A DNA stretch of 64,000 nucleotides from Labia minor (lineage: Eukaryota; Arthropoda; Insecta; Dermaptera; Spongiphoridae), in the NCBI GenBank assembly GCA_963082975.1, contig OY720349.1, forward strand, positions 61,626,501 through 61,690,500, given 5' to 3'. Shown here in pieces: positions 47,201-56,980 of the stretch (position 1 is its first letter; the number at the start of each line of letters is the position of its first letter). A model generated the notes under the pieces. The model was not told where the DNA came from. It worked only from the letters and a program-made list of their open reading frames with translations, and did not search any database. Both the position numbers and the translations under genes were made by a program.

Positions 47201-47575
47201 ATATTTAATGAGATAGATGCAGTTATTTTTTAAAATATTTCTTATTTAATATTTTCTGAAAAAAATTATAAAATATTTATATGAATTTAATGTAAGTACC
47301 CATTATAATTTGTGAGATTTGTTGCTATGACAATGTTTGTATTTTCTTTCTTCAATATTATAATTTCTAATAAAATGTGTTCTACAATATGCAAAAAAAT
47401 CGTTATTCACCAATCACTGTTAGAAATATTCATCATATATCCTTGTCCTTATGAGATCGTAAGCCAGAAATTAATTAATAAAATGACGAAAAGTACCTAA
47501 AGTTGTGATGGGGGTCCGTCAAAAAAAATTTTTTCAAGTGGGGGTCCGTGGAGTACATAAGTTTAAGAACCTATG
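44279..47575 (+). mobile_element. full-length hAT transposon (Charlie/Buster-like) with perfect target duplication
   Basis: The element is 3297 bp long and is flanked by the exact 8-bp duplication taatagga (44271-44278 and 47576-47583). Its ends are cagtggttcttaaac and, in reverse, cataggttcttaaac, i.e. 13 of 15 matching bases with the CAG-type hAT terminus. The left end contains a GC-rich palindromic segment (ggtccgcggacccctggggg and gtccgcg repeats) and the right end contains matching gggggtccgt blocks. It contains one uninterrupted transposase frame. The insertion lies in the RT motif of an RTE-type LINE. Whole ends, whole frame and whole duplication suggest a recent insertion. Confidence 0.92.
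45330..47189 (+). CDS. hAT transposase, ZBED5/FAM200/SCAND3-like, apparently intact
   Basis: 619 residues, one exon, ATG at 45330 giving the family-typical MDRWL start. It cuts and pastes the surrounding element. In order: a basic nuclear-signal-like stretch STKKRKTRK (25-33); a BED zinc finger with C56, C59, H76 and H81; an RNase H-like core with the first acid in LQLDESTDVTNNANL (D203), the second in CTDGARAMSG (D269) and the CxxH-type motif HCCIHRESL (296-304); a long helical insertion region; and the hAT C-terminal dimerisation motif CEQAFSVLFYIKSKYRNKL, with E572 in the place of the third catalytic acid. Length is normal for the family. No stop or frameshift is present. Codon usage is less AT-rich than its surroundings, fitting horizontal arrival or recent activity. 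The frame at 45307 is a shadow. Confidence 0.93.
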   Translation: MDRWLQTGSTQKRKESDDEASTANSTKKRKTRKYSDDYLSFGFTYICNNDVERPVCVLCQESLSNESMKPANLRRHLQTKHSEHVSKSIEFFKMKKEELNSSQKLMVKTGSGGMSKKAVMASYEVALLIAKAGKPHNIAEQLILPATKVITNIMLGTKAANDINLISLSNDTVKNRIEDMSCNIKEELISRVRKSHYYSLQLDESTDVTNNANLLAFIRYEFENQIQEDVLFCDSLPSRTTANDIFNSLNNFITENEIEWPKCVGICTDGARAMSGTRTGLIALIKNVAPQVVWNHCCIHRESLAAKNMSPDLKRTLDEVVKIVNFIKARPLNSRVFKILCEEMGSQHTHLLLHTDVLWLSRGKVLIRLFELRDEIRLFLIDAHFELTECFNDFIWLAKVAYLTDIFTKLNELNLSLQGTVVNIFKVEDKIEAMIKKIDLWSKRIQNGVYESFPTLNDFIESSSEKLLNQTRQLFVEHLITLKSNFRKYFSTPDPCNNWIRDPFNMEITNAKHLSAPEQDILVELSCDTTYKLKFNKTELSNFWLLLRSDYPALANKALQHLIPFCTTYLCEQAFSVLFYIKSKYRNKLNVEPDLRLKVSNIKPDIEILVSRKQLHTSH

Positions 47576-48463
47576 TAATAGGAGATTCGGCAATTGCAAT
47601 TACAGATAGCGAGGAAAATTTAATGGAGGTTTGAAATTAATAGTGATAAGAAAAAATATTTAGTAACAAAGAGGAAGAGTATTAACATACAAAATCTTAA
47701 TATACAAAATGTAGAATTTGAATATGTAGAAAAATTGAATGTAATCACGAAGGATAATAATATTTGAGAAGAATTTAAATCGGGGTTGCAATCGGGAAAC
47801 GCCTGTTATCTGCAATAAAGAGGCTTATCTCTTCAAAATTATTATCAAAGGGAATATATAAAAAGATTATTTTGCCTGTTGCATTATATGGGTGGGAGGC
47901 ATGGTCTATGATCCTTGGAGATGAGAGTAGATTCAGAGTATTTGAGAATAGGATTCTTCCCTGCATTTATTGGCCAAAGAAAGATGAGGTCACCGGGTAT
48001 GAGGGAGACTGTCTAACAAGAAATTGCATGGCCTCTCTGCATCTTCAGAAATAGTTAGGGTTATAAAAGGGAAAAAGCTGCGATAGGCAGGGCACGTGGC
48101 AAGAATGGGAGAGGAAAAAGATATTGGTGGGAAGACCGATTGGAAAACGTCCGCTTGGAAAACCAATGACGCGTAGGAAGGGACGTAAGAGAGATGGAAT
48201 AAGGGCTCAGGATAGGGACACTTGGAGAAATGTGGTTGTTGCGGCTAAGAACTTTAGAGTATCTTTGAGCCACATAGGTAGATAGATATAACATATACAA
48301 TAATAATATATATAATTAATATAGTGATTAAATTAAAATATATTTTTTAAATAAGAACACAAAAAGAAATGAATGTTTTATGTAATATACTGATTGAAAC
48401 AAAATGGATGAAAACCTTTTAATACTTTCAACCACCAAATACTATGTACAACTCGGGGGTACA

Positions 48464-48509
48464 GGGGGCGGAGCCCCCGTCTAGGTGTGAAGAGCGCCGA
48501 AGGCGCTCT
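48464..48509. repeat. two adjacent GC-rich hairpins
   Basis: gggggc-gga-gccccc (48464-48478) and agagcgcc-gaa-ggcgctct (48491-48509) are perfect stems of 6 and 8 bp with purine triloops, 12 bases apart, in an otherwise AT-rich setting. They begin about 14 bases after the LINE 3' end. Confidence 0.85.
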
Positions 48510-48615
48510 GAGCAGCTAGTTATTAATAAACTCAATACAAATATTTATATATATATTTACTAGCACTATTTCTACCCACAATAATATTTGTGATACCTAG
48601 ATACATTACATAATA

Positions 48616-49281
48616 CACCTATCCCCGATTTACACGGTAGATACGTTCCTGAGAAAAACGTGTAAATCGAAAATTGAAAATTTTCAAGTCAAAACCGTGT
48701 AAATCGAAAAGCTTGCAGAAAATGCATAATTTTGCTATTTAACAGTTGTGATTTTTTTCAATATTTTTAGGTGTATACAGAAATAAAAATAAAATGCATT
48801 GACAGGTTAAAATATGTAATATATGACGGAAACACTGTTTTTTTATTTAATTACAATACATTAAACAGAAGAACAAAAAATAAAACCAAAGGTGTTTTAT
48901 TATTCTTCATCAATATCAGAAATTACTCTAATTCTTTTTTTCGGAATCGAAGGTTGGAATTCACTTTCATCACTCGAAGTTTTGTGCCGATTCGATGTTT
49001 GAAGCAGAAATATTTACATTCTGAGAGGTGATAATAAAATCGGTTATTAACAATTACTAGATAAAACTTTAATTTTATGCGAAGAAATACAGACACAGTG
49101 TGCATGTTCAGCAAGTCAGCACATAAGCTCGGGATTCCCCGTGAGATGTGTACACAGCGCACGTGTTCAAACACAGTAGTATTTAGTAGAGTGCGATAAA
49201 AACAAAAAAAAAACTTATTTGGAAAACCGTGTAAAAGCGAAAACGTGTAAAACAAGTACCGTGTAAATCGGGGGATAGGTG
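48616..49281. mobile_element. TIR element of TA-duplicating type, 666 bp
   Basis: The left end cacctatccccgatttacac continues gg; the right end, read in reverse, is cacctatcccccgatttaca plus cgg, an inverted repeat of about 24 bases with one inserted C. taata flanks both sides, so the target duplication is TA (or up to TAATA). Subterminal cgtgtaaatcgaaaa-like repeats lie inside both ends. The 110-codon minus-strand frame (48923-49255) has a K/R-rich end but is not a recognisable transposase. Looks like a non-autonomous pogo/Tigger- or mariner-type element; superfamily is a guess. Confidence 0.6.
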
Positions 49282-49283
49282 TA

Positions 49284-51990
49284 ATACGAATTTTTATTTA
49301 TTTATTAATTTTGAATAGATATTATTGAACTTAATGAGATTTAATTGAATTTTATTCTTAAGTTCTGAAAAGTTATTTTAGGATCAAATTTTATAGTAAG
49401 TAAAAAAATAAATTATATTCATTTGTTAGAAATCAAATGATATATACCTATATATAATATAAACAAAAGTTGTGATTTCAAAATGATATATTAGTTTAAT
49501 GCTCCCCACTTTAGATTTATGCAATTTATTATTATTAGTAAAGTTGGTGGAAAATTATCAACAACTTTTACAATAAAAAAAAACGACAATTATTTCCCTC
49601 ATGAGAGTATAAATTGACAGAGCATGCCACAATTTCATATTACTTTACCTTCATTCACCAATTTTTTTTTTTTTTTTTTGTTGTTTTAAACTTTATAATG
49701 AAAAAAATTAAATACAGTTATATTTTAGATAATTTCAAACAACTATTAGATAAAAATATATTATCATGGGTTATTTATTCAGATGACCCAATAACATTCG
49801 ACATAACTCGCAACCTTGTATCTGTGAATTATATACTATCAATTACTTATTTTATTATTCACATTATTCATTTCTAATATAAACTAAAACTGGTACCACC
49901 TATTATTATTACCCAACATGAAAATAGATAAATAAAACGAATTAGAGGGTAAAACTTAACATTTTTTCATAATGATACTTGAATTTTTTTAAATTTATTT
50001 TTCTTTCTATTAAAAATTAAATGCTGCGTGTAGATAAGTACTTATACTAATTTACAATTTATTTAATGTTTAGTATAAATAAATTTGAACATCTAAAATA
50101 ATATTAAATATCATATGTAAGAAAATATCCTTTATTTGTTTAAAAATCGAATAATAATTTAGCTAATCTACTAAGTTTTTAAGTTTTAATTAATATATCA
50201 CTTTTTGTTGCCAAGTTTAATTAATATTTTAATTACACCTGATCCCAAATTATAAATAAAATTGAGATTAAATTTATAAAAAGAAAATTATCACCTAATA
50301 TTAATGAAAAAAAAAAATATACACAAATATTCAAATTTGAAAAATTATTGATTGATTATACTTTAAACTAATCATATCGGATGTACCTCGTCCAAGGATT
50401 ACAAATTTTAATTATTACCCTGACATATCAGTATGAATAATGGTGATGAATAAATAATATTCTGCAAGGAGTAAAATTCCCTCAAAAGGGATCGCTAACG
50501 GGGAAGGGGGAGTTGGTTTTCCCTTGTGAGTGTTGTCCAATTATTTCGTAGGTCGTTTTTCGAGTTGGAGGGGATTGAGAAAGTGAGGTTAGAAAGGGTT
50601 TAGTACAAGCACTAACCGCAAAAGCAGCACCGGCGTCCGCCTCCCCTCTGATTTATGAAAATAATCAGTGCAATATGTTCTTAGTAATCCCTTTGGGCTT
50701 TTTAGAACCGAGAGAAACCTTTTTGCCAATGAAGTGCTTTCCAAGATTTATAAAACAAATTTGAATAGAGAAACAGCCGTTACGAATGGAAATGCAATAG
50801 TCAAGGAAACATTCTACTTGTTTAGGAATATTTGACTTTTTTCAAGCTGACATAATTTGGTGAGGGAATTTGGTTTAGTATACATTATTAAATCTTTTGT
50901 TAAATTATATTAAATGATTAATTTCCCTTACTTTCATTTTGAATCATATCAGTAATTGTATATTTACACATATACTTTTTTGAATAATTATACTTACTAA
51001 TTATATAGATATAAAAATGTATATATATAAGTAATAGATTGATAAGCAAAGCTCCTGAAACAGAAAATACTTTAGGTAAATTTTAACTATTATTGGAACC
51101 AATATGACAACTTCTTAAAAAATTAATTAATTTTTTTATATTAATTTATAACAGATTATTTTGATATATGAGTGATATTTTATTTTTTATTTAATTCTCT
51201 CCAATTTGAATAATAATAACATTCATTTTGATTTAGAAAGATAAAAAAAATAATGGTTTTCTTGGCATTTTTACTATTTTTTTTTTTAAATTCTGAGAAT
51301 ATACTGTTAAACTGATTTTGAAAGTTATAATAATTAATAATTAACAATTGTAAAAATTAGATATTATAGCAATTTGAGAGTTAAATATAATAATTTATTA
51401 ATAAACTTTTTAAATATTATTTATGTTTTAATAAAATAAAGTTTTTTTATTGTAAATGTTTTTTATTGTAAAATTTCTATGTAAATGAATGAATAAATTT
51501 AATATTTTATTAAACAATTTAGACGAATTAAACTATGAAGATATATATATATTAACTTTCCTAATGATATAATTTATGAATGTCAATTAAATTATCCTGA
51601 AATTGAGTCGAATTCATTAAAAATTATATTTTCTACGAATTCGATTCACATTCGAATGCTTCTTAGAAAATAATATCATATAAATAAATTCCAAATGAAA
51701 TACTTCCCTCTGCGATGATCGACATTTTTAATTATTCCTTTGCGGATGCGTCTCATTTTATATGACACGTTTTTTTATTCATATATTTTATTGAATCGTA
51801 TTGAAACGTATACTACATACAAAATGTTTATTTAAAAAATAATAATTACATTGATGAGAGACAAAATTAATTTTTTTTAATTAAATAAAAATAATGTGAG
51901 AATATATTTCTTTTAAATAATTATCTTATTAAAAATGATATTATAGTTTTACCATTATTTCAAAATTATTCATTTTTATTTTAACGATAA
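49284..51990. other. AT-rich non-coding stretch with one less AT-rich island
   Basis: No supportable gene. The island at about 50480-50770 includes purine-rich and GC-rich segments (gcaccggcgtccgcctcccc) and a RUNX-type aaccgcaa at 50615. It could be a regulatory element. The 87-codon frame at 49614-49877 is low complexity. Confidence 0.5.
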
Positions 51991-52029
51991 TATAGGGAAG
52001 TCGAAAAAGTCTTTTCGTAAGTAATTTTT

Positions 52030-52294
52030 TTTATATTGATAATTACAGCCTTTTTTAAATGGTTCAAAACCGTTTGGCAATGTCATGGCTGCTTATGTGA
52101 CAGTCCTTGTCAATCTTTTCCATAATTTCATCGACTTTTTCAACGATAGGTCTTCCAGAACGAAAGCGAGCAAACCATTATTGTGCTACACGAACTGATA
52201 TAGCATCGTCTCCGTGAACTTCACAAATTTCATTCTTCCCTTTTTTATACAAAAATTTCAAAATATAGCGAATTTCTTCATTATTTTCACTCAT
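52030..52294 (-). pseudogene. mariner transposase N-terminal remnant
   Basis: ATG at 52292-52294 (minus strand) gives the MSENNEEIRY start common in SETMAR-type mariner transposases. The two helix-turn-helix regions are readable except for one in-frame stop before WFARFRSG and a small deletion after it. The frame then dies, and the DDE domain is absent. It would bind the ends at most, and only if expressed. Confidence 0.8.
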
Positions 52295-52389
52295 TTTTGA
52301 AAAGCTGTAACTTTTGTTCAGCTTCACCAAATTTAATTTTCTTTAAGGTTCAATGAAGCTTGAAATTTCACCTTTCCAACACTATATGG

Positions 52390-52833
52390 CAGAGGTTCTT
52401 AAACTTATGTACTCCGCGGACCCCCACTTGGAGAAATTTTTTTTGACGGACCCCATCCCAACTTTAGGTACTTTACGTCATTTTATTAGTTAATTTCTGG
52501 CTTACGATCTCATAAGAACAAGGATATATGTTGAATATTTCTAACAGTGATTGGTGAATAACGATTTTTTTTGCATATTGTAGAACACATTTTATTAGAA
52601 ATTATAATATTGAAGAAAGAAAATTCAGCTAAATATGAAGATGGAAACGGTAGCAATAGTTTTCTTGCACATTTCGTTGAATTTTGGTATTTGATCTCTG
52701 TTTCCTCACAAAGCCATGCCATCGCTCCTTTTATATTAAATAAAGTTTTAACTGACTCATCATTTTCTCGTGTACCTGTACGATGGCTTTGCGGACCCCC
52801 AGGGGTTCGCGGACCACAGTTTAAGAACCTCTG
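52390..52833 (-). mobile_element. hAT deletion derivative (MITE) with perfect ends and duplication
   Basis: The ends are the exact 15-bp inverted repeat cagaggttcttaaac, flanked by the perfect 8-bp duplication ctatatgg (52382-52389 and 52834-52841). About 240 bases at its left side match the right end of the full hAT (47335-47575, inverted) and its right end matches the left end (44279-44325). In between, on the minus strand, about 52615-52720 encodes STKCARKLLLPFPSSYLAE, a C-terminal hAT dimerisation motif of a different version from the one in the intact element. It can be mobilised only in trans, if at all. Confidence 0.9.
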
Positions 52834-52932
52834 CTATATGGGATGATACAATGTGATTGGTAGCACTGGAGATATACGATTCCAACGACATCTATGGACA
52901 AAATACGAAAAGACTTTTTCGACCACACATTA

Positions 52933-53600
52933 TTTATATTGTCGTGATTCTTTGACAACTTGAACAATATATGGGAAAAATTATTATTATTATTAATGTA
53001 TTATTTATTTATAAAACTCTTAATATATAAAATTTTATGAATTGTACTATATTGTATTATCTAATTAGCTTTTAATATTCTCCTAAATACACCAGAGAAA
53101 AATAACTTTCCCAATATTAATGTATTTATTATTAATAAGAATTATTATATATTTAAGCCACATTGCAATAAAATATATCATTTCATTTTTTATTCATATA
53201 TTTTATTGAGTTGTATTTATTTATTTACAACAATTAAATAATTAAATAAATAAAAATTTTCAAAATATTTGAAGTTGATTTAAATCGAATTAAATGAAAA
53301 TAAATTCTAAATATATAATCATAAAGGTATCTATTATTGTGCTAATTATTAATTTTGAATTTCTTAGCTATACCAACCACATACAATTTTATCTTGTGTG
53401 CCATCTCCTTCCAAATTATTTATAGGATTATACTCATTGATAGCTTCTTTAATTATTTCTGTCACAAATATAATCTAATTTAATCTATTAATTATCATAT
53501 ATTTGAACAATATAACTAACTTATAAATATTTATACTAAATGCAATTTTATTACTTGATAATTTACATAAAAAATTTGAAAATTTTTACTGAATAACTAA
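52933..53600. other. AT-rich non-coding stretch
   Basis: No gene seen. Confidence 0.55.
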
Positions 53601-53729
53601 TTATTTATAATACGGAATTTTGTAAATAAAACCACATATTGAAATTTGTTATTGTAAATTTATTCAAAAAATACAAAAATATACAAATATCAATATGTGG
53701 TTTTATTTACAAAATTCCATTATAAATAA
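53601..53729. repeat. foldback inverted repeat with ~48-bp arms
   Basis: ggaattttgtaaataaaacc with its flanks (53601-53650) pairs with 53680-53729 over about 48 bases with a two-base indel and a few mismatches, leaving a loop of about 30 bases. It is either a small foldback MITE or a long hairpin precursor. Confidence 0.75.
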
Positions 53730-53874
53730 AAACAACCACCAAAGCTTTAATAATTTAATTATTTATAGTTAATCAAGTTTAGTACTATATTTATTTAACC
53801 ACTAATGAATTTCAAATTTAATTATCACACATAAATAATCCATAATTAATCTATAATTAAATATGATGTTTCAT

Positions 53875-53956
53875 TTAATCCCATTTCTCCAGCATCCTCC
53901 TCCATGCTGTTTTGAATCTAACCGTTTGCTCATCATATTCTGATCCAGCAATCACC
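53875..53956 (-). CDS. candidate last coding exon on the minus strand
   Basis: On the minus strand a good acceptor (tcaatcatttcag) is followed by an open frame VIAGSEYDEQTVRFKTAWRR then MLEKWD and TAA (53875-53877). Composition switches from AT-rich to balanced at the acceptor and back after the stop, and the amphipathic, Trp/Arg-rich end looks like a real protein C-terminus. I recognise no family. It may go with the open stretch at 54090-54250 on the same strand. Alternatively it may be a decayed transposon frame. Confidence 0.35.
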
Positions 53957-54089
53957 CTGAAATGATTGAATCTTACTATATCTTTCAAATCATTATCGAA
54001 ACATCATGTATTTAATTTAAATTCCTATTTACATATGGAAAACCCTTGTTCACATTTGAACCAAGTTAAACACTACCCGTTTGGGTTTA

Positions 54090-54250
54090 TTTAGGATGGT
54101 TCTTGAATGGATCATCGTTGAAGAAGACAACTTGTGCGCTCGGGTATTCTTAGTTGAACTTCCAAGTCGTCCCTCTAGAATTGAATGACTTTGAATAGGG
54201 GAAGATGATACAACCCTCGTTTTCTAACAAAATTGAAGCGAGTCTATCCC
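54090..54250 (-). other. possible upstream minus-strand exon, with an in-frame stop
   Basis: After the acceptor-like ttaattctccag (minus strand, ending at 54251), the frame reads GDRLASILLENEGCIIFPYS, KSFNSRGTTWKFN, TAA (54150-54152), and continues in the same frame as EYPSAQVVFFNDDPFKNHPK before another TAA. The protein-like composition on both sides of a single stop suggests either a decayed coding sequence or an exon whose true end lies before the stop. No family recognised. Confidence 0.25.
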
Positions 54251-55378
54251 CTGGAGAATTAAATATAATTATAAAAAGGATTAATATATTATATCTTATA
54301 AACAAGCGAAATATAAATTTTCCTTTATGTATGTATGATTGATTATTGTATCGTGAACGTTGCACGTTAATCATTTTCTGCTATCTTTAAACTTGGAACG
54401 TCATCATTTTAATGGATAATTAAAGTTATCATTATTATATCACACCTGTCAAGTTTATTAATGACAGTTTCAATGCATTTTTTCAATTTCTTTCTCCCTT
54501 CCGTTTGAAGGAAATAATAAATTGATTATTATTTGACTTTTGATAAGGTTTATAGGACTTAACATGAAAATATAAATTACAAAAAAAAAAAACTTTTATT
54601 AAATAATTTATTTTAAATGAGGTTATAAAATAAATGTTTTTTTTAAATATTTATGAATTGTAATATTTGCTAATCGAATAAATTATTTTAACATCATATA
54701 TTTAAGATTATGACATTTTCAATTATAAATATAACCATCATTTTTTATTATTATTTTAGAGTAAGTATTGGTTTTTTTTTCCTTAAAATAAATCTAATGA
54801 ATTGAAAACAAAAAATTAATTTGTATGAAATAGAGAAAACACGGTTGCCTAAATATCAGGCTAGAAAAGTAATTTTACAATACTCGTAACCATAATAAAT
54901 ATAAATATTAAACCCAATTATATTTTTATTTAGTTATTATAACAATAAAACTAAAGTTTTATGATTATATTCCTAAACTTTATTATTACTATACTTGAGA
55001 GGTAGATTACAAGTTACATTTAAGCAATGAAATAATTAGTTTTTCATATATAAATTTATATATTTTCATTATTATTAAATTAAATAGTAATCCAGGATAA
55101 AATAAATACAAAAAAATAACAATAGTTCTTTGTCCTATCTTCTTGCTGTCTTACTTACAATCATTTATTTTTAATTTGATGAAGAAAGCGAGTTTTAATA
55201 CTATTTTTAATTTATTTTTTGATTTAATAATTTTCCTTAAGATTTAATATAAAACTCCTACTTAATGAGAATCGAACTTCGCCAAGTTCATTAATATATT
55301 ATAAAAATTAATTTTATTTAACTGTGATTTAGTCACAAAGAAATAAACAAAAACAATTTTCAAGAGCAAAGTATTTTT
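54251..55378. other. AT-rich non-coding stretch
   Basis: No gene seen. Confidence 0.55.
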
Positions 55379-56007
55379 ACCGACCGACGATAGTAAGGGA
55401 GGTATTGTTTTCACACCAAATTTCACATGTGGAGATTTTTACATATCTCCACGAATCATGCATTTTCTTAACAGAAAAAAGTATTTTTAGCATGATGTCT
55501 GTCCGTCCGCCTGTCCGTCCGTATAGACGTGTACAGCCTGAACGGCTTAACAGATTTTGATGAAATTTGGTATATTTACTTAATGCATCAGTGGGATGAA
55601 TTGATCAACTTTTGGTGCAAATCCGGAAACCGGAAGTGGTAGTATTAGCGATCGACGATAAGAAGGGAAGGGTTATTTTCGCACCAAATTTCACATGAGA
55701 TTTTTTTACATATCACCACGAATGTATTGGTTTTATCCTCGGGAAAAATCATCTTCATTATGTTTTTCTTAATTTAAAATTATATGACGTCACCCAGCCC
55801 TTCATGACGTCACAGCCTCGGGTAACGCCGGCTACTTCAGCTATATATTATAAATAAAATAAAATTAAGAATATTTATGTTATATTCATATCTGTTTTTT
55901 ATTACATTAATAGATATATTAAAATTATTTGAAATTGTTTCTTTAGCTGGAAATTAATTTATTTCAAACCGTCGGTCGGTTCGGACCTGGCCACAGGTCA
56001 ACTTATT
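55379..56007 (+). mobile_element. family A HINE-like element, full length
   Basis: accgaccgacgatagtaagg start at 55379; gtccgtccgcctgtccgtcc block at about 55500-55519; core with tgatgaaatttggtatattt; ggaaaccggaagtggtagta box; two TGACGTCA sites (about 55786 and 55804). Just after these a short GC-rich addition (ggtaacgccggctacttcag) is unique to this copy. The perfect inverted motif aaaccgtcggtcggttcgga and the perfect hairpin gacctg-gcca-caggtc end the element at 56007. The best-preserved family A copy. Confidence 0.8.
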
Positions 56008-56930
56008 AAAAAATAACTAAACTAAACTAAACCCATTTTTTTAAATAACATTTTTGAGAGACGCTGTAGCTGTAAATATTAATTATGCGGATTCAAAATT
56101 TTTATATCATATACTTATGCTATTGTTATTCATGATCGAGAAATAAAAATATTAAAGTATGAATTAAAAACGATTAGTTGAACATTAATAAAAATTATTT
56201 ATTTATAAATATAATATAATAATTATTATTCAATAATAACATTTACTTAACATAAATGCATAAAATCAATTTTGGAAGATTAATATATTTTTTTGTTTTA
56301 TTCAATTTGTGTAAATTTTCGTATAACTTCATCTTTTCTATTTCTCTTGTTATATTAAATAAATTTATCATATTAAAATTGCACTAAAAAGAATAAAATA
56401 ATATAAATATAAAATTTATAAACTGCCTTTATAGAGCTATAATTAATAGATATATATATATATACTAAGATACATACCACACTAAAACACTTAATTAACA
56501 AGTAACACTATTTCTTCTGATATAATCAACTGTTTTGACTTTGAGTGATAATATATGTAAATTTAAAAAATAATTATTTTTTTAAAATATATTACATACT
56601 TTGATATAAGTATATAATAAAATATCAATTTTTTAGCTATTAATCTATCAATTTTATTGCATAATAAAAAAATTTGTCAGTTTATGTGGTTAATAAAATT
56701 TTTATTATTACAAAAATTTGACTTGATTGTTCATATAAATAAATTAAACTAAATGCGCCCAACGTTTTTCGTTGAATATGAAGCAATTCATCCATAATCT
56801 TTGTCAAACTTAAGGAAAAATTATTTTATTCTTTTTAGTCCATTGGAAAAACGTTATTTTTATAAAAAAATTTTATATTTATTTTATTACATGTTTATGT
56901 TAGTATAGTTTACTCTCTTACTCTCTTGAG
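56008..56930. other. AT-rich non-coding stretch
   Basis: No gene seen. Confidence 0.5.
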
Positions 56931-56980
56931 AGAAAGAGAATGAGAAGCATAAAGGAGAAGAAATCTCGGAAAGCATGTCG
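56931..56980 (+). other. candidate 50-base internal exon
   Basis: A pyrimidine tract with acceptor (tttactctcttactcttgag-like, AG at 56929-56930) precedes 50 purine-rich bases that end at CG|GTAAGG, a near-consensus donor (GT at 56981). In phase 0 it reads RKRMRSIKEKKSRKAC plus two bases, a strongly basic, nuclear-signal-like stretch; another phase is also open. The paired splice sites are the main evidence. Confidence 0.35.

Larger units (their letters stand above)
43945..48450 (+). mobile_element. RTE-type LINE, 5' truncated, split by a hAT element
   Basis: 43945-44278 holds decayed RT N-terminal motifs (KL*AEEILGD, CGFRPNR-like) ending in the polymerase motif: ttactcagacgac encodes YSDD. 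The hAT element splits the frame there. On the other side 47576 onward resumes (GDSAIAITDSEENLMEV, with the LNII of the left side completing LNIIGDSA), then VEFEYVEKLNVITKD, VALYGWEAWSM, RVFENRILPCIYWPKKDEVT, GHVARMGEE and the WRNVVVAAKNFRVSLSH end, followed by GATA repeats. Several stops and frameshifts are present, so the LINE is dead. The 3' UTR, shared with 11765-11945, runs to about 48450. Confidence 0.8.
51993..52930 (-). mobile_element. mariner element with TA duplication, interrupted by a hAT MITE
   Basis: Ends: ggaagtcgaaaaagtctttt (from about 51995) and the inverted ggtcgaaaaagtcttttcgt at the right end (52930), flanked by TA at 51991-51992 and 52931-52932. On the minus strand, 52294 down to about 52030 encodes the N-terminal DNA-binding region of a mariner transposase: MSENNEEIRYILKFLYKKGK, NEICEVHGDDAISVRVAQ, a stop, then WFARFRSGRPIVEKVDEIME and KIDKDCHISSHDIAKRF. 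The catalytic two-thirds of the protein is missing. A 444-bp hAT element (52390-52833) sits in the 5' untranslated part. Confidence 0.85.

Noticed and set aside
48923-49255. 110-codon minus-strand frame inside the TIR element
   Set aside because: No transposase motif visible; kept only as part of the element description.
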